From: Nitrospirota bacterium
GTDB taxonomy: Bacteria; Nitrospirota; Leptospirillia; Leptospirillales; Leptospirillaceae
Direction: 5' to 3'
NCBI GenBank assembly: GCA_021828525.1
Contig: JAJZGM010000009.1
Location: 1 to 16,411 of the forward strand
Length of the DNA stretch: 16,411 nt
Part shown: one piece after another, positions 1 to 7,297 of the stretch
Layout of the letters: each line of letters opens with the position of its first letter
Position numbering within the stretch: position 1 is the stretch's first letter
Notes under the pieces: model-generated
Databases searched by the model: none
Told to the model about the DNA's origin: nothing
The model's input: only the letters and a program-made list of their open reading frames with translations
Program-made: the position numbers and the translations under genes

Positions 1-330
1 GGACTGTCTGTCGGAACTCCGGGAGGCCCCTCCCCGGAATGAGTTTCGGGGAGAGAAGGATCCTTTGGAGGAGCGGTCGGAGGAGGGCTCCCTGTCGTCT
101 GAGGATCGTTTTTGGGGGCGGTCCCGGGCGTCCTCCCGGGGGCGACTTCTTTCGGGGGCGGACTGTCTGTCGGAACTCCGGGAGGCCCCTCCCCGGAATG
201 AGTTTCGGGGAGAGAAGGATCCTTTGGAGGAGCGGTCGGAGGACGGCTCCCTGTCGTCTGAGGATCGTTTTCGGGGGCGATCCCGGGCGTCTTCCCGGGG
301 GCGACTTCTTCCGGGGGCGGACTGTCTGTC
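1..330. repeat. 159-bp tandem direct repeat inside the pseudouridine synthase tail
   Basis: The unit beginning GGACTGTCTGTCGGAACTCC starts at 1 and again at 160, and its first 12 bases recur at 319-330 before the sequence diverges. The period is 159 bp, exactly 53 codons, so each copy adds 53 residues in frame. By eye the two full copies differ at about five positions. The array may continue to the left of the window. On the minus strand each unit encodes an Arg/Ser/Pro/Asp-rich segment (for example RSSDDREPSSDRSSKGSFSP). The other frames are also open because the unit is GC-rich and its length is a multiple of three; I do not read them as genes. Confidence 0.93.
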
Positions 331-1398
331 AGGTTTTTGGAATGCCTCTTCCCGATAAGGTTTCCTGGAGAGGGCAGGGGGGACAAAACGGGGTTCGCGG
401 GGAGACTCTCCCTCTTCGGAAATCCTGTTTCGGGGATGGTCCCGGCTTTTCTCATCGGTCCAGCTTCGGGAGGCAGAAGAGCCGGTCCTTGCGACCCTGT
501 CCGTTTCTCTCTCCCTGAAGGAGCGTTGCGGACTCCGGCCATTGTCCTGGGTGGATTGGCGGTGGCGTGAGTCGAGAGAACGCGGAAGATGGGTGGGTGT
601 TTCCCCCGCGAGAAGGGATCGGATTTCGGAGGAGGTCACAGTCCGGTACTCTCCGGGGTCAAGCCCGGCCAGAGTCAGGGGACCGAAGGCGGTTCGCACC
701 AGTTTCAGCACAAAGTAGTTCAGGGTTTCAAAAAGACGGCGGACCTCCCGGTTGCGGCCTTCGGTCAGGGTGATCCGGTACCAGGCGTTGGAGTCCGTAT
801 CCCGTTCCGGAACGAATTCCATCGGGACCACAGGCCGGCCGTCAAGGCGGATATCCCCCCGGGCGATTCGTTCGAGATGGGACGGAGAAATTCCTCCCTG
901 GATCTTGACCAGATAAGTCCGTGGAATCGCATAGCGCGGATGGAGGATCCGCTGGGAGAGATCGCCGTTGTTGGTCAGGAGCAGTGCACCCTCGGTCTGG
1001 AAGTCGAGACGGCCCACATGGAGCAGGGGTTCGATATTGGGAAAGAATTCTCGAAGCGTCGGTCGGCCTTCCGGATCGTGAAGGGTCGAAACAACCCCCT
1101 TCGGCTTGTAAAAAAGGAAGAGGAAGGGTTCGGATTCCCGCCGGAGGGGTTTGCCTTCGACCAGAACGGTGTCGGTCTCGGGATTGACCCGGGATCCCGG
1201 CTCGGTCACGACCTGTCCGTTGACCGAAACCAGTCCTGAGGCGACCAGCTGTTCAGCCTTGCGGCGGGAGGCCACCCCCCGGTGTGCCAGGAGTTTGTGA
1301 AGGCGGACGGAGCCCGGCTCCAGGCCGTCCTCTCCGGGAGGGGGAGAGGATGAGGCCGTAGAGGGCGAGGGAGTCTTTGAAGAACTGTCGGGAATCAT
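1..1398 (-). CDS. rluB: RluB/RsuA-family rRNA pseudouridine synthase with long Arg/Ser-rich repeat tail (3' end outside window)
   Basis: Isomerises a specific uridine of ribosomal RNA to pseudouridine; the S4-containing layout with a basic C-terminal extension fits RluB (23S rRNA) better than RsuA, but the target is inferred. I translated the minus strand from the ATG at 1398 and found no stop down to base 1, so at least 466 codons are present and the gene is cut by the window edge. A Ser/Pro-rich N-terminus (about 1-28) precedes an S4 RNA-binding domain (about 31-78, VRLHKLLAHRGVASRRKAEQ). The catalytic domain follows with GRLDFQTEG (catalytic Asp132) and EGRNREVRRLFETL, ending near residue 266. 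The remaining 200 visible residues are a low-complexity Arg/Ser/Pro/Asp tail, partly made of 53-residue repeats. The start has AAAGGA 5 nt upstream, formed across the guaA stop codon (gap 9 nt), so the gene is coupled to guaA. Confidence 0.9.
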   Translation of the reverse strand, partial: MIPDSSSKTPSPSTASSSPPPGEDGLEPGSVRLHKLLAHRGVASRRKAEQLVASGLVSVNGQVVTEPGSRVNPETDTVLVEGKPLRRESEPFLFLFYKPKGVVSTLHDPEGRPTLREFFPNIEPLLHVGRLDFQTEGALLLTNNGDLSQRILHPRYAIPRTYLVKIQGGISPSHLERIARGDIRLDGRPVVPMEFVPERDTDSNAWYRITLTEGRNREVRRLFETLNYFVLKLVRTAFGPLTLAGLDPGEYRTVTSSEIRSLLAGETPTHLPRSLDSRHRQSTQDNGRSPQRSFRERETDRVARTGSSASRSWTDEKSRDHPRNRISEEGESPREPRFVPPALSRKPYREEAFQKPDRQSAPGRSRPREDARDRPRKRSSDDREPSSDRSSKGSFSPRNSFRGGASRSSDRQSAPERSRPREDARDRPQKRSSDDREPSSDRSSKGSFSPRNSFRGGASRSSDRQS

Positions 1399-1407
1399 AA
1401 GGGTCCT

Positions 1408-3006
1408 TTATTCCCACTCGATGGTAGCGGGAGGCTTGGGAGAGATATCGAAAACGACGCGATTGATTCCCTCGACCGAAGCGATGATGCGATGCGAGAT
1501 CCGACCCAAAAGTTCAGGAGAGAGGTAATGGACGTCGGCGGTCATGCCGTCGACCGAGCGGACCGCCCTGACGGCGACCACATGTTCGTAGGTTCGGGCA
1601 TCCCCCATCACCCCTACGGACTTGACGGGGAGAAGAACTGCGAAGTATTGCCAAAGTTCGGAAAGTGCCGGAGAGTTTTCAACCTCTTCACGGACGATGG
1701 CATCCGCCTTCCTGAGGATGGCGAGTCTCTCGGGGGTGACAGAGCCCAGAATCCGGATGGCAAGGCCCGGTCCGGGAAAGGGCTGGCGGTTGACAAAACG
1801 GTCAGGAAGTCCCAGTTCCCGGCCAAGCCTTCGGACCTCGTCCTTGAATAGTTCCCGGAGGGGTTCGACAAGCCTGAAGGGCATGCGGGCCGGAAGTCCA
1901 CCGACATTGTGGTGGGACTTGATGATCGTCGAAGGGCCGCCGAAGGAGGAGACGCTCTCGATCACGTCAGGATAGAGGGTTCCCTGCGCCAGATAGCGGA
2001 CTGTTCCGCGTTTCCGTGTTTCCCGGCTGAAGACGTCGATGAAGGTCTTTCCTATGATTTTCCGTTTTTTCTCGGGATCGGAGACTCCCTTGAGGCGGGA
2101 GAGGAAGAGCGATTCCGCCTCCACGACCTCGATGGGAATGTTCAGGGTTTCAAGATCTCCCCGAAGGGCGTCGAGCTCACCCTGTCTGAGGAGTCCGTTG
2201 TCAACGAAGATGGCATGAAAGCGACGCCCCAACGCCCGGTGGCAAAGAAGGGCGGTGACGGTCGAGTCGATTCCTCCCGAAAGGGCGCAAACAAGGTGGT
2301 CCTCATTGACGGTGTTCCGGATCTCCTCCACATGGCGGTCAAGGTATCCCTTGATCGTCCAGTTGGGGGAGATCCGGCAGACATCGATTAGAAAATGCCG
2401 GAGAAAATCGACTCCAGCCACGGTCTGGGTCACTTCGGGATGAAACTGGACCCCGTAGATCTTCCGTGCGGCATCTTCCATGGCGGCGATCGGTGTGGTC
2501 TCGGTGCTGCCGGAGACTGAAAAGCCGGGAGGAAGAGCCCGGATCCAGTCCCCGTGGCTCATCAGGACGGGGGAGGCGGGGCGAAAAACACCCCAGAGCG
2601 AGGAGGCCTTTTCGTGGGGGGAAAAGAGATGGACTCCGTATTCCCGGACCTTGGCCCGTTCGACGACTCCTCCGGCAACTTGGGCAATGATCTGCATCCC
2701 GTAACAGATCCCGAGGACGGGAATCCCCAGGCCGAGGAGAGAGGGATCAAGAGTGGGAGCGCCTTTCTCGTAGACGGAGGCGGGGCCTCCCGAGAGGACA
2801 AGCGCCCGGGGATTCCTTTTCATGACCTCCGAGGCCGGAAGGGTGGCGGGCAGGATTTCGGAATAAATCTCCATCTCCCGTATGCGCCGGGCAATGTTCT
2901 GGGTCAGCTGGGATCCGAAATCGAGGATCAGGACAGGATCAATAGTCAAGGCAGAGGTTCTTTCTGAAGAGGGCCGGGAAAAGATGCCGGTCAGGATTCG
3001 TCCCAT
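1408..3006 (-). CDS. guaA: GMP synthase (glutamine-hydrolysing)
   Basis: Converts XMP to GMP using ATP and glutamine-derived ammonia, the last step of guanine nucleotide synthesis. The class I glutamine amidotransferase domain shows VLILDFGSQ, the nucleophile in GICYGMQ (Cys101 counted from the ATG at 3006) and GVQFHPEV (His189, Glu191). The ATP pyrophosphatase domain follows with P-loop SGGIDSTV, and the C-terminal dimerisation domain has RQPFPGPGLAIRILG and ends in PPATIEWE as usual for the family. The ATG at 3006 overlaps the end of guaB by 16 nt and adds about 20 residues before the conserved start. A TTG at 2949 would give 513 residues, closer to the family norm, but neither start has a strong ribosome site. 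Translational coupling to guaB is likely. Confidence 0.97.
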   Translation of the reverse strand: MGRILTGIFSRPSSERTSALTIDPVLILDFGSQLTQNIARRIREMEIYSEILPATLPASEVMKRNPRALVLSGGPASVYEKGAPTLDPSLLGLGIPVLGICYGMQIIAQVAGGVVERAKVREYGVHLFSPHEKASSLWGVFRPASPVLMSHGDWIRALPPGFSVSGSTETTPIAAMEDAARKIYGVQFHPEVTQTVAGVDFLRHFLIDVCRISPNWTIKGYLDRHVEEIRNTVNEDHLVCALSGGIDSTVTALLCHRALGRRFHAIFVDNGLLRQGELDALRGDLETLNIPIEVVEAESLFLSRLKGVSDPEKKRKIIGKTFIDVFSRETRKRGTVRYLAQGTLYPDVIESVSSFGGPSTIIKSHHNVGGLPARMPFRLVEPLRELFKDEVRRLGRELGLPDRFVNRQPFPGPGLAIRILGSVTPERLAILRKADAIVREEVENSPALSELWQYFAVLLPVKSVGVMGDARTYEHVVAVRAVRSVDGMTADVHYLSPELLGRISHRIIASVEGINRVVFDISPKPPATIEWE

Positions 3007-4460
3007 TCCCGGCGGTAATTCGGGGCTTCCTTGGTGATGATCACGTCATGGACATGGCTTTCCCGGAGCCCTGCCGGGGAAATCCGGATGAACTGGGCCC
3101 TTTCCTGGAGCTCCCGGATCGTCCGGCAGCCGCAATAGCCCATGCCGGACCGGAGACCCCCCGAAAGCTGGTAGATGAGTTCGGAGAGCCGTCCCTTGTG
3201 GGGAACCCGTCCCTCGATTCCTTCGGGAACCCATTTCTTGGCCCCGGACGGCTGGTTGTAGCGATCGCCGCCCCCACGCTCCATCGCTCCGATCGATCCC
3301 ATGCCGCGGTAAGTCTTGTAGGAACGACCCTGGAAAAGGATGGTTTCCCCCGGAGACTCTTCTGTTCCGGCAAAGAGGGATCCCATCATGACGGCCGAGG
3401 CGCCAGCGGCCAGAGCCTTCACAAGATCCCCGGAATACTTGATCCCTCCGTCGGCGATGACGGGAACGTTCGCCTCGCGGGCCACTTCGTGGACATCGGA
3501 GATGGCGGTGAGCTGAGGGACCCCCGCTCCGGCCACGATGCGGGTCGTGCAGATCGAGCCGGGACCGACCCCCACCTTGAGAAGGTTGGCTCCGGCCTCG
3601 ATCAGGGAACGCGCCGCTTCCTTCGTGGCAATGTTTCCGGCCATGACAGGGATATGAGGCCAGCTTCCGCGGATCGTCCGGATCATTTCGATGACCCCGG
3701 CCGAATGGCCATGGGCGGTGTCGATCACCATCATGTCCACCTGGGCCCGGGCCAGAAGGCGCGCCCGTTCAAGTGCGGCCTCCCCCACGCCGATCGCCGC
3801 GGCCACGACCAGCCGTCCACGGGTGTCCTTGGCGGAATTGGGATACTTGATCTTTTTCTCGATGTCCTTGATGGTGATCAGGCCGTCGAGCTCGTTTTTG
3901 TCGTTGACGACCGGAAGCTTCTCGATGTGGTATTCCTGGAAAAGCTTCTTGGCGACATCGAGCGTCGTTCCGACGGGGGCGGTGATGAGGTTTTTCGAGG
4001 TCATGACCTCCGAGACCTTCCGGGTCAGGATCGTTTCGAAGCGAAGGTCCCGGTTGGTCACGATTCCGACAAGGGTGCGGCTTTTGACAACGGGAATGCC
4101 GGAAATCCTGAAGGTCTGCATCAGATCGAGAGCCCGTCCGACAGTTTCGTCAGGGCCGATGGTGATCGGATCGGTGATCATGCCCGACTCCGACTTCTTT
4201 ACCTTGTCCACTTCGTGTGCCTGCTCTTCGGGAGAGAGGGCGCGGTGGATCACCCCGATTCCTCCTTCGCGCGCGAGGGCGATGGCCAGACGGGCCTCGG
4301 TCACCGTATCCATGGCGGCAGAGAGAATCGGAATGTTGAGCTTTATCCCGGAATAGAGCTCGATGCTGGTGTCGGTATCGGCAGGAAGGAAGTTGGAAAA
4401 CTGGGGCACAAGAATGACATCGTCGAATGTCAGTCCCATGGGAAGGTCATTTTGCAGCAT
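2991..4460 (-). CDS. guaB: Inosine-5'-monophosphate dehydrogenase
   Basis: Oxidises IMP to XMP with NAD+, the committed step to GMP, feeding GuaA directly downstream. The TIM-barrel begins with LTFDDVILVP, is interrupted by two CBS domains (about residues 90-205), and continues with VIDTAHGHS, the catalytic loop GPGSICTTRIVAGAGVPQ (Cys304) and the flap region GMGSIGAMERGGGDRY. From the ATG at 4460 it has 489 residues, like other bacterial IMPDHs. A TTG at 4478 would add six residues and has AGGAAG upstream, but that site would lie outside the transcript made from the promoter at 4494-4523. The ATG has GAGGGG close upstream (3-nt gap). I therefore prefer 4460. Confidence 0.97.
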   Translation of the reverse strand: MLQNDLPMGLTFDDVILVPQFSNFLPADTDTSIELYSGIKLNIPILSAAMDTVTEARLAIALAREGGIGVIHRALSPEEQAHEVDKVKKSESGMITDPITIGPDETVGRALDLMQTFRISGIPVVKSRTLVGIVTNRDLRFETILTRKVSEVMTSKNLITAPVGTTLDVAKKLFQEYHIEKLPVVNDKNELDGLITIKDIEKKIKYPNSAKDTRGRLVVAAAIGVGEAALERARLLARAQVDMMVIDTAHGHSAGVIEMIRTIRGSWPHIPVMAGNIATKEAARSLIEAGANLLKVGVGPGSICTTRIVAGAGVPQLTAISDVHEVAREANVPVIADGGIKYSGDLVKALAAGASAVMMGSLFAGTEESPGETILFQGRSYKTYRGMGSIGAMERGGGDRYNQPSGAKKWVPEGIEGRVPHKGRLSELIYQLSGGLRSGMGYCGCRTIRELQERAQFIRISPAGLRESHVHDVIITKEAPNYRREWDES

Positions 4461-4493
4461 AGTCCCCTCGCTTTTCAAACTGTTTATCTTCCT

Positions 4494-4523
4494 ATTTTAC
4501 ACCAAAAAAATTCGTTGGGTCAA
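4494..4523 (-). promoter_or_regulatory. Sigma70-type promoter of guaBA
   Basis: On the minus strand TTGACC (4518-4523) and TAAAAT (4494-4499) are separated by 18 nt containing an AT-rich stretch. Transcription would begin near 4487, giving a leader of about 27 nt to the guaB ATG. It lies in the 123-nt gap between the DUF815 gene and guaB, so guaB, guaA and the pseudouridine synthase can be made independently of the two genes upstream. The short leader leaves no room for a riboswitch. Confidence 0.72.
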
Positions 4524-4583
4524 CGAAAACTTTGTGGCGGAAGACAGCGTTGGAGGAAGGCGGGAGGGCCGGCAGAAAACAGG

Positions 4584-5462
4584 TCAGAGCATGTGTCTTC
4601 TGAGGAGATCGACAAATTGCTGGGCCGTCCTTCCGGAGCGAGATCCCCGGTCCCGGGAAAATTGAAGGGAGAGGGCAAGGATGCGGAGCAGTGGGGTATC
4701 GGGCTCCCCTGGAACCTCCACCGTGGCGGCCTGCCAGTCCGACCAGAGAGCCGGCCAATTTTCCGGGACAGAGGGGATCAGACCCGCTGAGAGCGCCTTC
4801 GACAAAACGAGCCGGAAATACCCGTGGCAATCGGGCTCATCGAAAAAGAGGGTCAGACCAAACCGGTCATAGAGCGCCAGGGTATCGTCTCTCGCCTCCT
4901 GGGGATGAAGGGCATCTGAGACTGTCTGTCGGGACTCGGAGACCAGGTGGCGGATGTTCGTTGTGACGACCAGCGCGACATTGTCTGGGATGGCCATGAT
5001 GCCTCCGTCCAGGAGCGCCTTCATCTGGCGAAAGGAGTCATCCTCTCCCGAAAAGGCCAGATCGTCGAGAAGAACAAGATAGAGTTCGGAAAAGGTCGAG
5101 AGGAGGTCGAGCAGTGCGGCGAGATAGTCGATGCCGGGCTTGTCCACCTGAAAGAGCCTGAGTGGCCTTCCCTCTTTTTTCTGACGATTCCATTCATTCC
5201 AGAGGGCGACGACCATCGAGGTCTTCCCCGTTCCCCGGTGACCGTAGAGAAGGGCCGGAAGAGGAGGAAGGTTTCGGGAAAATCCTGCAAGATTCTTGCG
5301 GAGGGATTCCATATGGGAGTCCCTCCCGATCAGATCCTCGGGGAGGAGCCTTCGGGGGTGGTGGACCGGAAAGAGGAAGGGGGTGCGTCCGGGAGGGCAG
5401 GCCAACCGGAAGGCATCCTGGGGTCCCGAGAGGACCTGGTCCCAGGAGACGGCTTCAAACAT
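4584..5462 (-). CDS. DUF815-family AAA-type ATPase
   Basis: Predicted P-loop ATPase of the DUF815 family, whose cellular role is not established. In 292 residues it shows an N-terminal region, LIGRDSHMESLRKNL (about 44-58), Walker A GHRGTGKTS (74-82), FQVDKPGIDYL, Walker B LVLLDDLAF (129-137), a PDNVALVVTTNIRHLV segment whose TTN (167-169) resembles AAA+ sensor 1, and a C-terminal segment with RSGRTAQQFVDLL. This order matches the DUF815 pattern. The start ATG at 5462 lies inside the end of the upstream LON-domain gene (8-nt overlap) and has no clear ribosome site, so translation is probably coupled. No membrane helix or signal peptide is seen, so it is likely cytoplasmic. Confidence 0.88.
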   Translation of the reverse strand: MFEAVSWDQVLSGPQDAFRLACPPGRTPFLFPVHHPRRLLPEDLIGRDSHMESLRKNLAGFSRNLPPLPALLYGHRGTGKTSMVVALWNEWNRQKKEGRPLRLFQVDKPGIDYLAALLDLLSTFSELYLVLLDDLAFSGEDDSFRQMKALLDGGIMAIPDNVALVVTTNIRHLVSESRQTVSDALHPQEARDDTLALYDRFGLTLFFDEPDCHGYFRLVLSKALSAGLIPSVPENWPALWSDWQAATVEVPGEPDTPLLRILALSLQFSRDRGSRSGRTAQQFVDLLRRHML

Positions 5463-6117
5463 CGAAAAAGAGATCGCCGGCCCCGTTCTTCTGATTATCC
5501 GGAGCCATGTCCGACTCGAAGGTCACCTTTTTGAAAAGGAGCAGGTCGTAGAGACGGCCGGCCTGGGTCCGGAGGTCGGGAGCCTCCAGGAGAAACTGCC
5601 GTTCGGTCGCGGTGAAGGGGAGGAAGGCCGACCAGTGGTGGAGGAGGGAAATGGGGTCCCGGGCCGATTCCTGAATCCAGGCGAGTTCGGAAGTCAGATC
5701 CCACTGGGTCAGAACCTCATTGACGACGGAACGGATCCTGTCGAGGTCCGACTGAGAAAGCGGCCAGCGATTTTCGGGGCGAAGGACCGAGACAAGGGCG
5801 GTTCTCCAGGAGTCGCCTTCCAGCTCCTCCTCGATGTCGAAGGTCGAAATTCCGAGGAGGGTGATGTAGTAGCGTCCATCGGGGAGACGGTTGCTCTGGA
5901 CGATTTTCCCCAGGGTCCCGCGCCGTTCGACGGGGGGGGACTGTTCGTACTGATCCTCCCAGCCTTCCTGCAACAGCGTCATTCCGACAAGATGTTCCCC
6001 CTCGAGCGCCGCCTCGATCATCTTCCGGTAGCGGGGCTCGAAGATGTGGAGCGGGCGAAGGGTCTTGGGAAAGAGGACCACATTGGGAAGCGGGAAAAGC
6101 GGAATTTCAATCGGCAT
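5455..6117 (-). CDS. Stand-alone LON substrate-binding-domain protein
   Basis: A 220-residue protein formed almost entirely of the domain found at the N-terminus of Lon protease, without ATPase or protease parts. It opens with IPLFPLPNVVLFPKTLRPLHI and continues FEPRYRKMI, LVGMTLLQ, RGTLGKIVQ and YYITLLGISTFDI, the normal order of the LON (PF02190-type) domain, followed by an alpha-helical half. In Lon this domain recognises substrates; in solo proteins its role is mostly unknown. The start is the ATG at 6117, with no strong ribosome site upstream. It overlaps the DUF815 ATPase gene by 8 nt, which suggests the two products act together. A complete Lon is encoded elsewhere in the window (13902-16409), so this is not a broken lon gene. 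Confidence 0.9.
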   Translation of the reverse strand: MPIEIPLFPLPNVVLFPKTLRPLHIFEPRYRKMIEAALEGEHLVGMTLLQEGWEDQYEQSPPVERRGTLGKIVQSNRLPDGRYYITLLGISTFDIEEELEGDSWRTALVSVLRPENRWPLSQSDLDRIRSVVNEVLTQWDLTSELAWIQESARDPISLLHHWSAFLPFTATERQFLLEAPDLRTQAGRLYDLLLFKKVTFESDMAPDNQKNGAGDLFFDV

Positions 6118-6176
6118 GGTGGCGGGGCCCCCGATATTGGCAACGTGCGGTTTTGGCCGAGTGCGAACTCAAGTGC

Positions 6177-6205
6177 ATTTTATCACGAATTTCCGCCTCC
6201 GGAAA
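6177..6205 (-). promoter_or_regulatory. Possible promoter with an inverted repeat over the -35 region
   Basis: In the 106-nt gap before the LON-domain gene the minus strand holds TGATAAAAT (-10 TAAAAT at 6177-6182). Seventeen nt upstream lies TTTCCG (6200-6205), a poor -35. That hexamer is one arm of a perfect inverted repeat, TTTCCG-4 nt-CGGAAA (6190-6205), which could be an operator or a weak terminator of the preceding gene. The AT-rich -10 stands out against the GC-rich surroundings. Confidence 0.38.
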
Positions 6206-6223
6206 GGAATCCGGGTCTTCCCC

Positions 6224-6607
6224 TCAGTCCTCTTCGTAAAGGGTGTAGCCGGCGGCGTCCTTCCTGATCACACCCCTGGCATCGGGATAGGCGGCCCCGA
6301 AGAGGGCCAGCCTCCCGAACCATACTGTCGTATCGGACGAATAGGGGAAGATCTTGAGGGATCCCGGGACCCTTCGCTCAAGCGCCCCCAGGGCCTCGTT
6401 GTAGGTCTTGAAGGTCCCGAGATTGAGCAGATGGGTGCTCGTGACGAGCCTTTGTTGGAATTGTCGTGATTTGAGCTCGTGGGAGCCATACATTCCGGCG
6501 GCTGTCAGGAGAAGGAGGGCAAGGACCACCATCGCCACGAACTGCTTCGTGAAGCTCTGGAAGGCTGCCGACCAGCTGGAGTTGTCACTTTTTGAAAAAA
6601 GGGCCAC
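6224..6607 (-). CDS. Small single-helix membrane protein of unknown function
   Basis: I do not recognise this 127-residue protein. After about 22 mostly polar residues there is one hydrophobic helix, FVAMVVLALLLLTAAGMYG (about 23-41), followed by about 85 residues that should lie outside the membrane. The outer part contains THLLNLGTFKTYNEALGAL and ends in an acidic YTLYEED. The pattern suggests a membrane-anchored periplasmic protein. It starts with GTG at 6607, supported by AAGGA 8 nt upstream. It is transcribed divergently from the acetyltransferase gene and lies 106 nt upstream of the LON-domain gene, so a shared operon with that gene is possible but not shown. Coding is supported by the ribosome site and by the clear helix. 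Confidence 0.7.
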   Translation of the reverse strand: MALFSKSDNSSWSAAFQSFTKQFVAMVVLALLLLTAAGMYGSHELKSRQFQQRLVTSTHLLNLGTFKTYNEALGALERRVPGSLKIFPYSSDTTVWFGRLALFGAAYPDARGVIRKDAAGYTLYEED

Positions 6608-6674
6608 CGTGATTGTCCTTGGTCAGGGTTTTGATGCCAGTCGACCCCCATCGGAGAGGAATCCCTGTTTGGTC

Positions 6675-6704
6675 TATCGTTTCGAATTTGGAGTCTGGAG
6701 TCAA
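6675..6704 (-). promoter_or_regulatory. Weak candidate promoter of the small membrane protein gene
   Basis: On the minus strand TTGACT (6699-6704) is followed after 18 nt by ACGATA (6675-6680). The -35 is good and the -10 is poor. It would give a leader of about 60 nt to the GTG at 6607. The rest of the 174-nt divergent gap contains two TTCGAA palindromes (6681-6686 and 6740-6745) but no stronger promoter that I can see. Confidence 0.3.
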
Positions 6705-6781
6705 GCCTCGGGTTCTGGTATGTTTGGGATGGATTGTCATTCGAATCCCTATCGAAGGCTTTGTGTCCCAGGGAGGGGATC

Positions 6782-7297
6782 TTGGAACCGCAATCTCCGG
6801 ATGAAAGGCCAGAGGCAGAGGCCTGGACCATCGTCGAGGCAGGTCTCGAGGATCTGTCTGTCATGGCCGATTTCTGGGCCCGCCTGATGGAGGAGGAGTC
6901 TCCTCCTTTTTTTTTCGTGGGCCCCAATGGCCGTCTGAGGGCAGAGACGGCCTTCGGACGCATGGTGGCCCAGCCGGACTTCTACCGGGGATACCTCTCC
7001 CTGTCCGGGTCCGACCTTCATCCGTCGGGGTTCATCCTGGGGTCGGTCTATGACCGTCTTTACGGAGAGCCCCGGCGGGCCGGAAACATCCTCCACTGGT
7101 TTGTATTGCCGGAAGAACGCGGCCTGGGGATGGGGGAAGACCTGTACAGGCGTCTTATGGGGTGGTTCGAAAAGGAACGGGTCGAGGTTCTCGAGGTCAT
7201 GGCCCGAAAGGAGGAGGCCCGGACCCGGGCCTGGAAGGCCCGGGGATTCGAGGGGGTCCTCGATCTCTTCATGAAGAAAGCCCCCTGGGCTCACTAG
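6782..7297 (+). CDS. GNAT-family N-acetyltransferase
   Basis: Predicted acetyl-CoA-dependent acetyltransferase of 171 residues; the substrate cannot be told from sequence. The N-terminal part has IVEAGLEDLSVMADFW, where GNAT proteins place their first strand and helix. The acetyl-CoA pyrophosphate loop is LPEERGLGMGEDLYRRLM (about 109-126), preceded by strand ILHWFV and followed by VEVLEVMARKEEARTRAWKARGFE, the usual terminal strand and helix. The frame is open from a TTG at 6734, but TTG at 6782 has GGGAGGGGA just upstream and is my choice. The gene converges on prfB with a 4-nt overlap. A run of nine T (6907-6915) encodes part of the Pro-Pro-Phe-Phe-Phe segment. Confidence 0.85.
   Translation: MEPQSPDERPEAEAWTIVEAGLEDLSVMADFWARLMEEESPPFFFVGPNGRLRAETAFGRMVAQPDFYRGYLSLSGSDLHPSGFILGSVYDRLYGEPRRAGNILHWFVLPEERGLGMGEDLYRRLMGWFEKERVEVLEVMARKEEARTRAWKARGFEGVLDLFMKKAPWAH

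Noticed and set aside
1..330. Repeat region considered as a CRISPR array or minisatellite outside genes
   Set aside because: Units are 159 bp, directly adjacent and without unique spacers, and lie inside a continuous coding frame.
39..518. Plus-strand open frames across the repeat region, giving repetitive Gly/Arg-rich proteins
   Set aside because: The 159-bp repeat is a multiple of three and GC-rich, so several frames stay open. The minus frame continues directly from an intact pseudouridine synthase with a good start and explains the region.
4461..4583. Possible purine riboswitch before guaB
   Set aside because: The predicted leader is only about 27 nt and no aptamer-like pairing is seen.
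3048..4790. 580-codon plus-strand open frame opposite guaB
   Set aside because: It is antisense to a complete guaB with all catalytic motifs, crosses the guaB promoter and resembles no protein; it is a codon-bias shadow.
5455..6117. Solo LON-domain gene as a fragment of a broken lon
   Set aside because: It has its own start and an overlapping downstream gene, the domain is complete, and an intact lon exists at 13902-16409.
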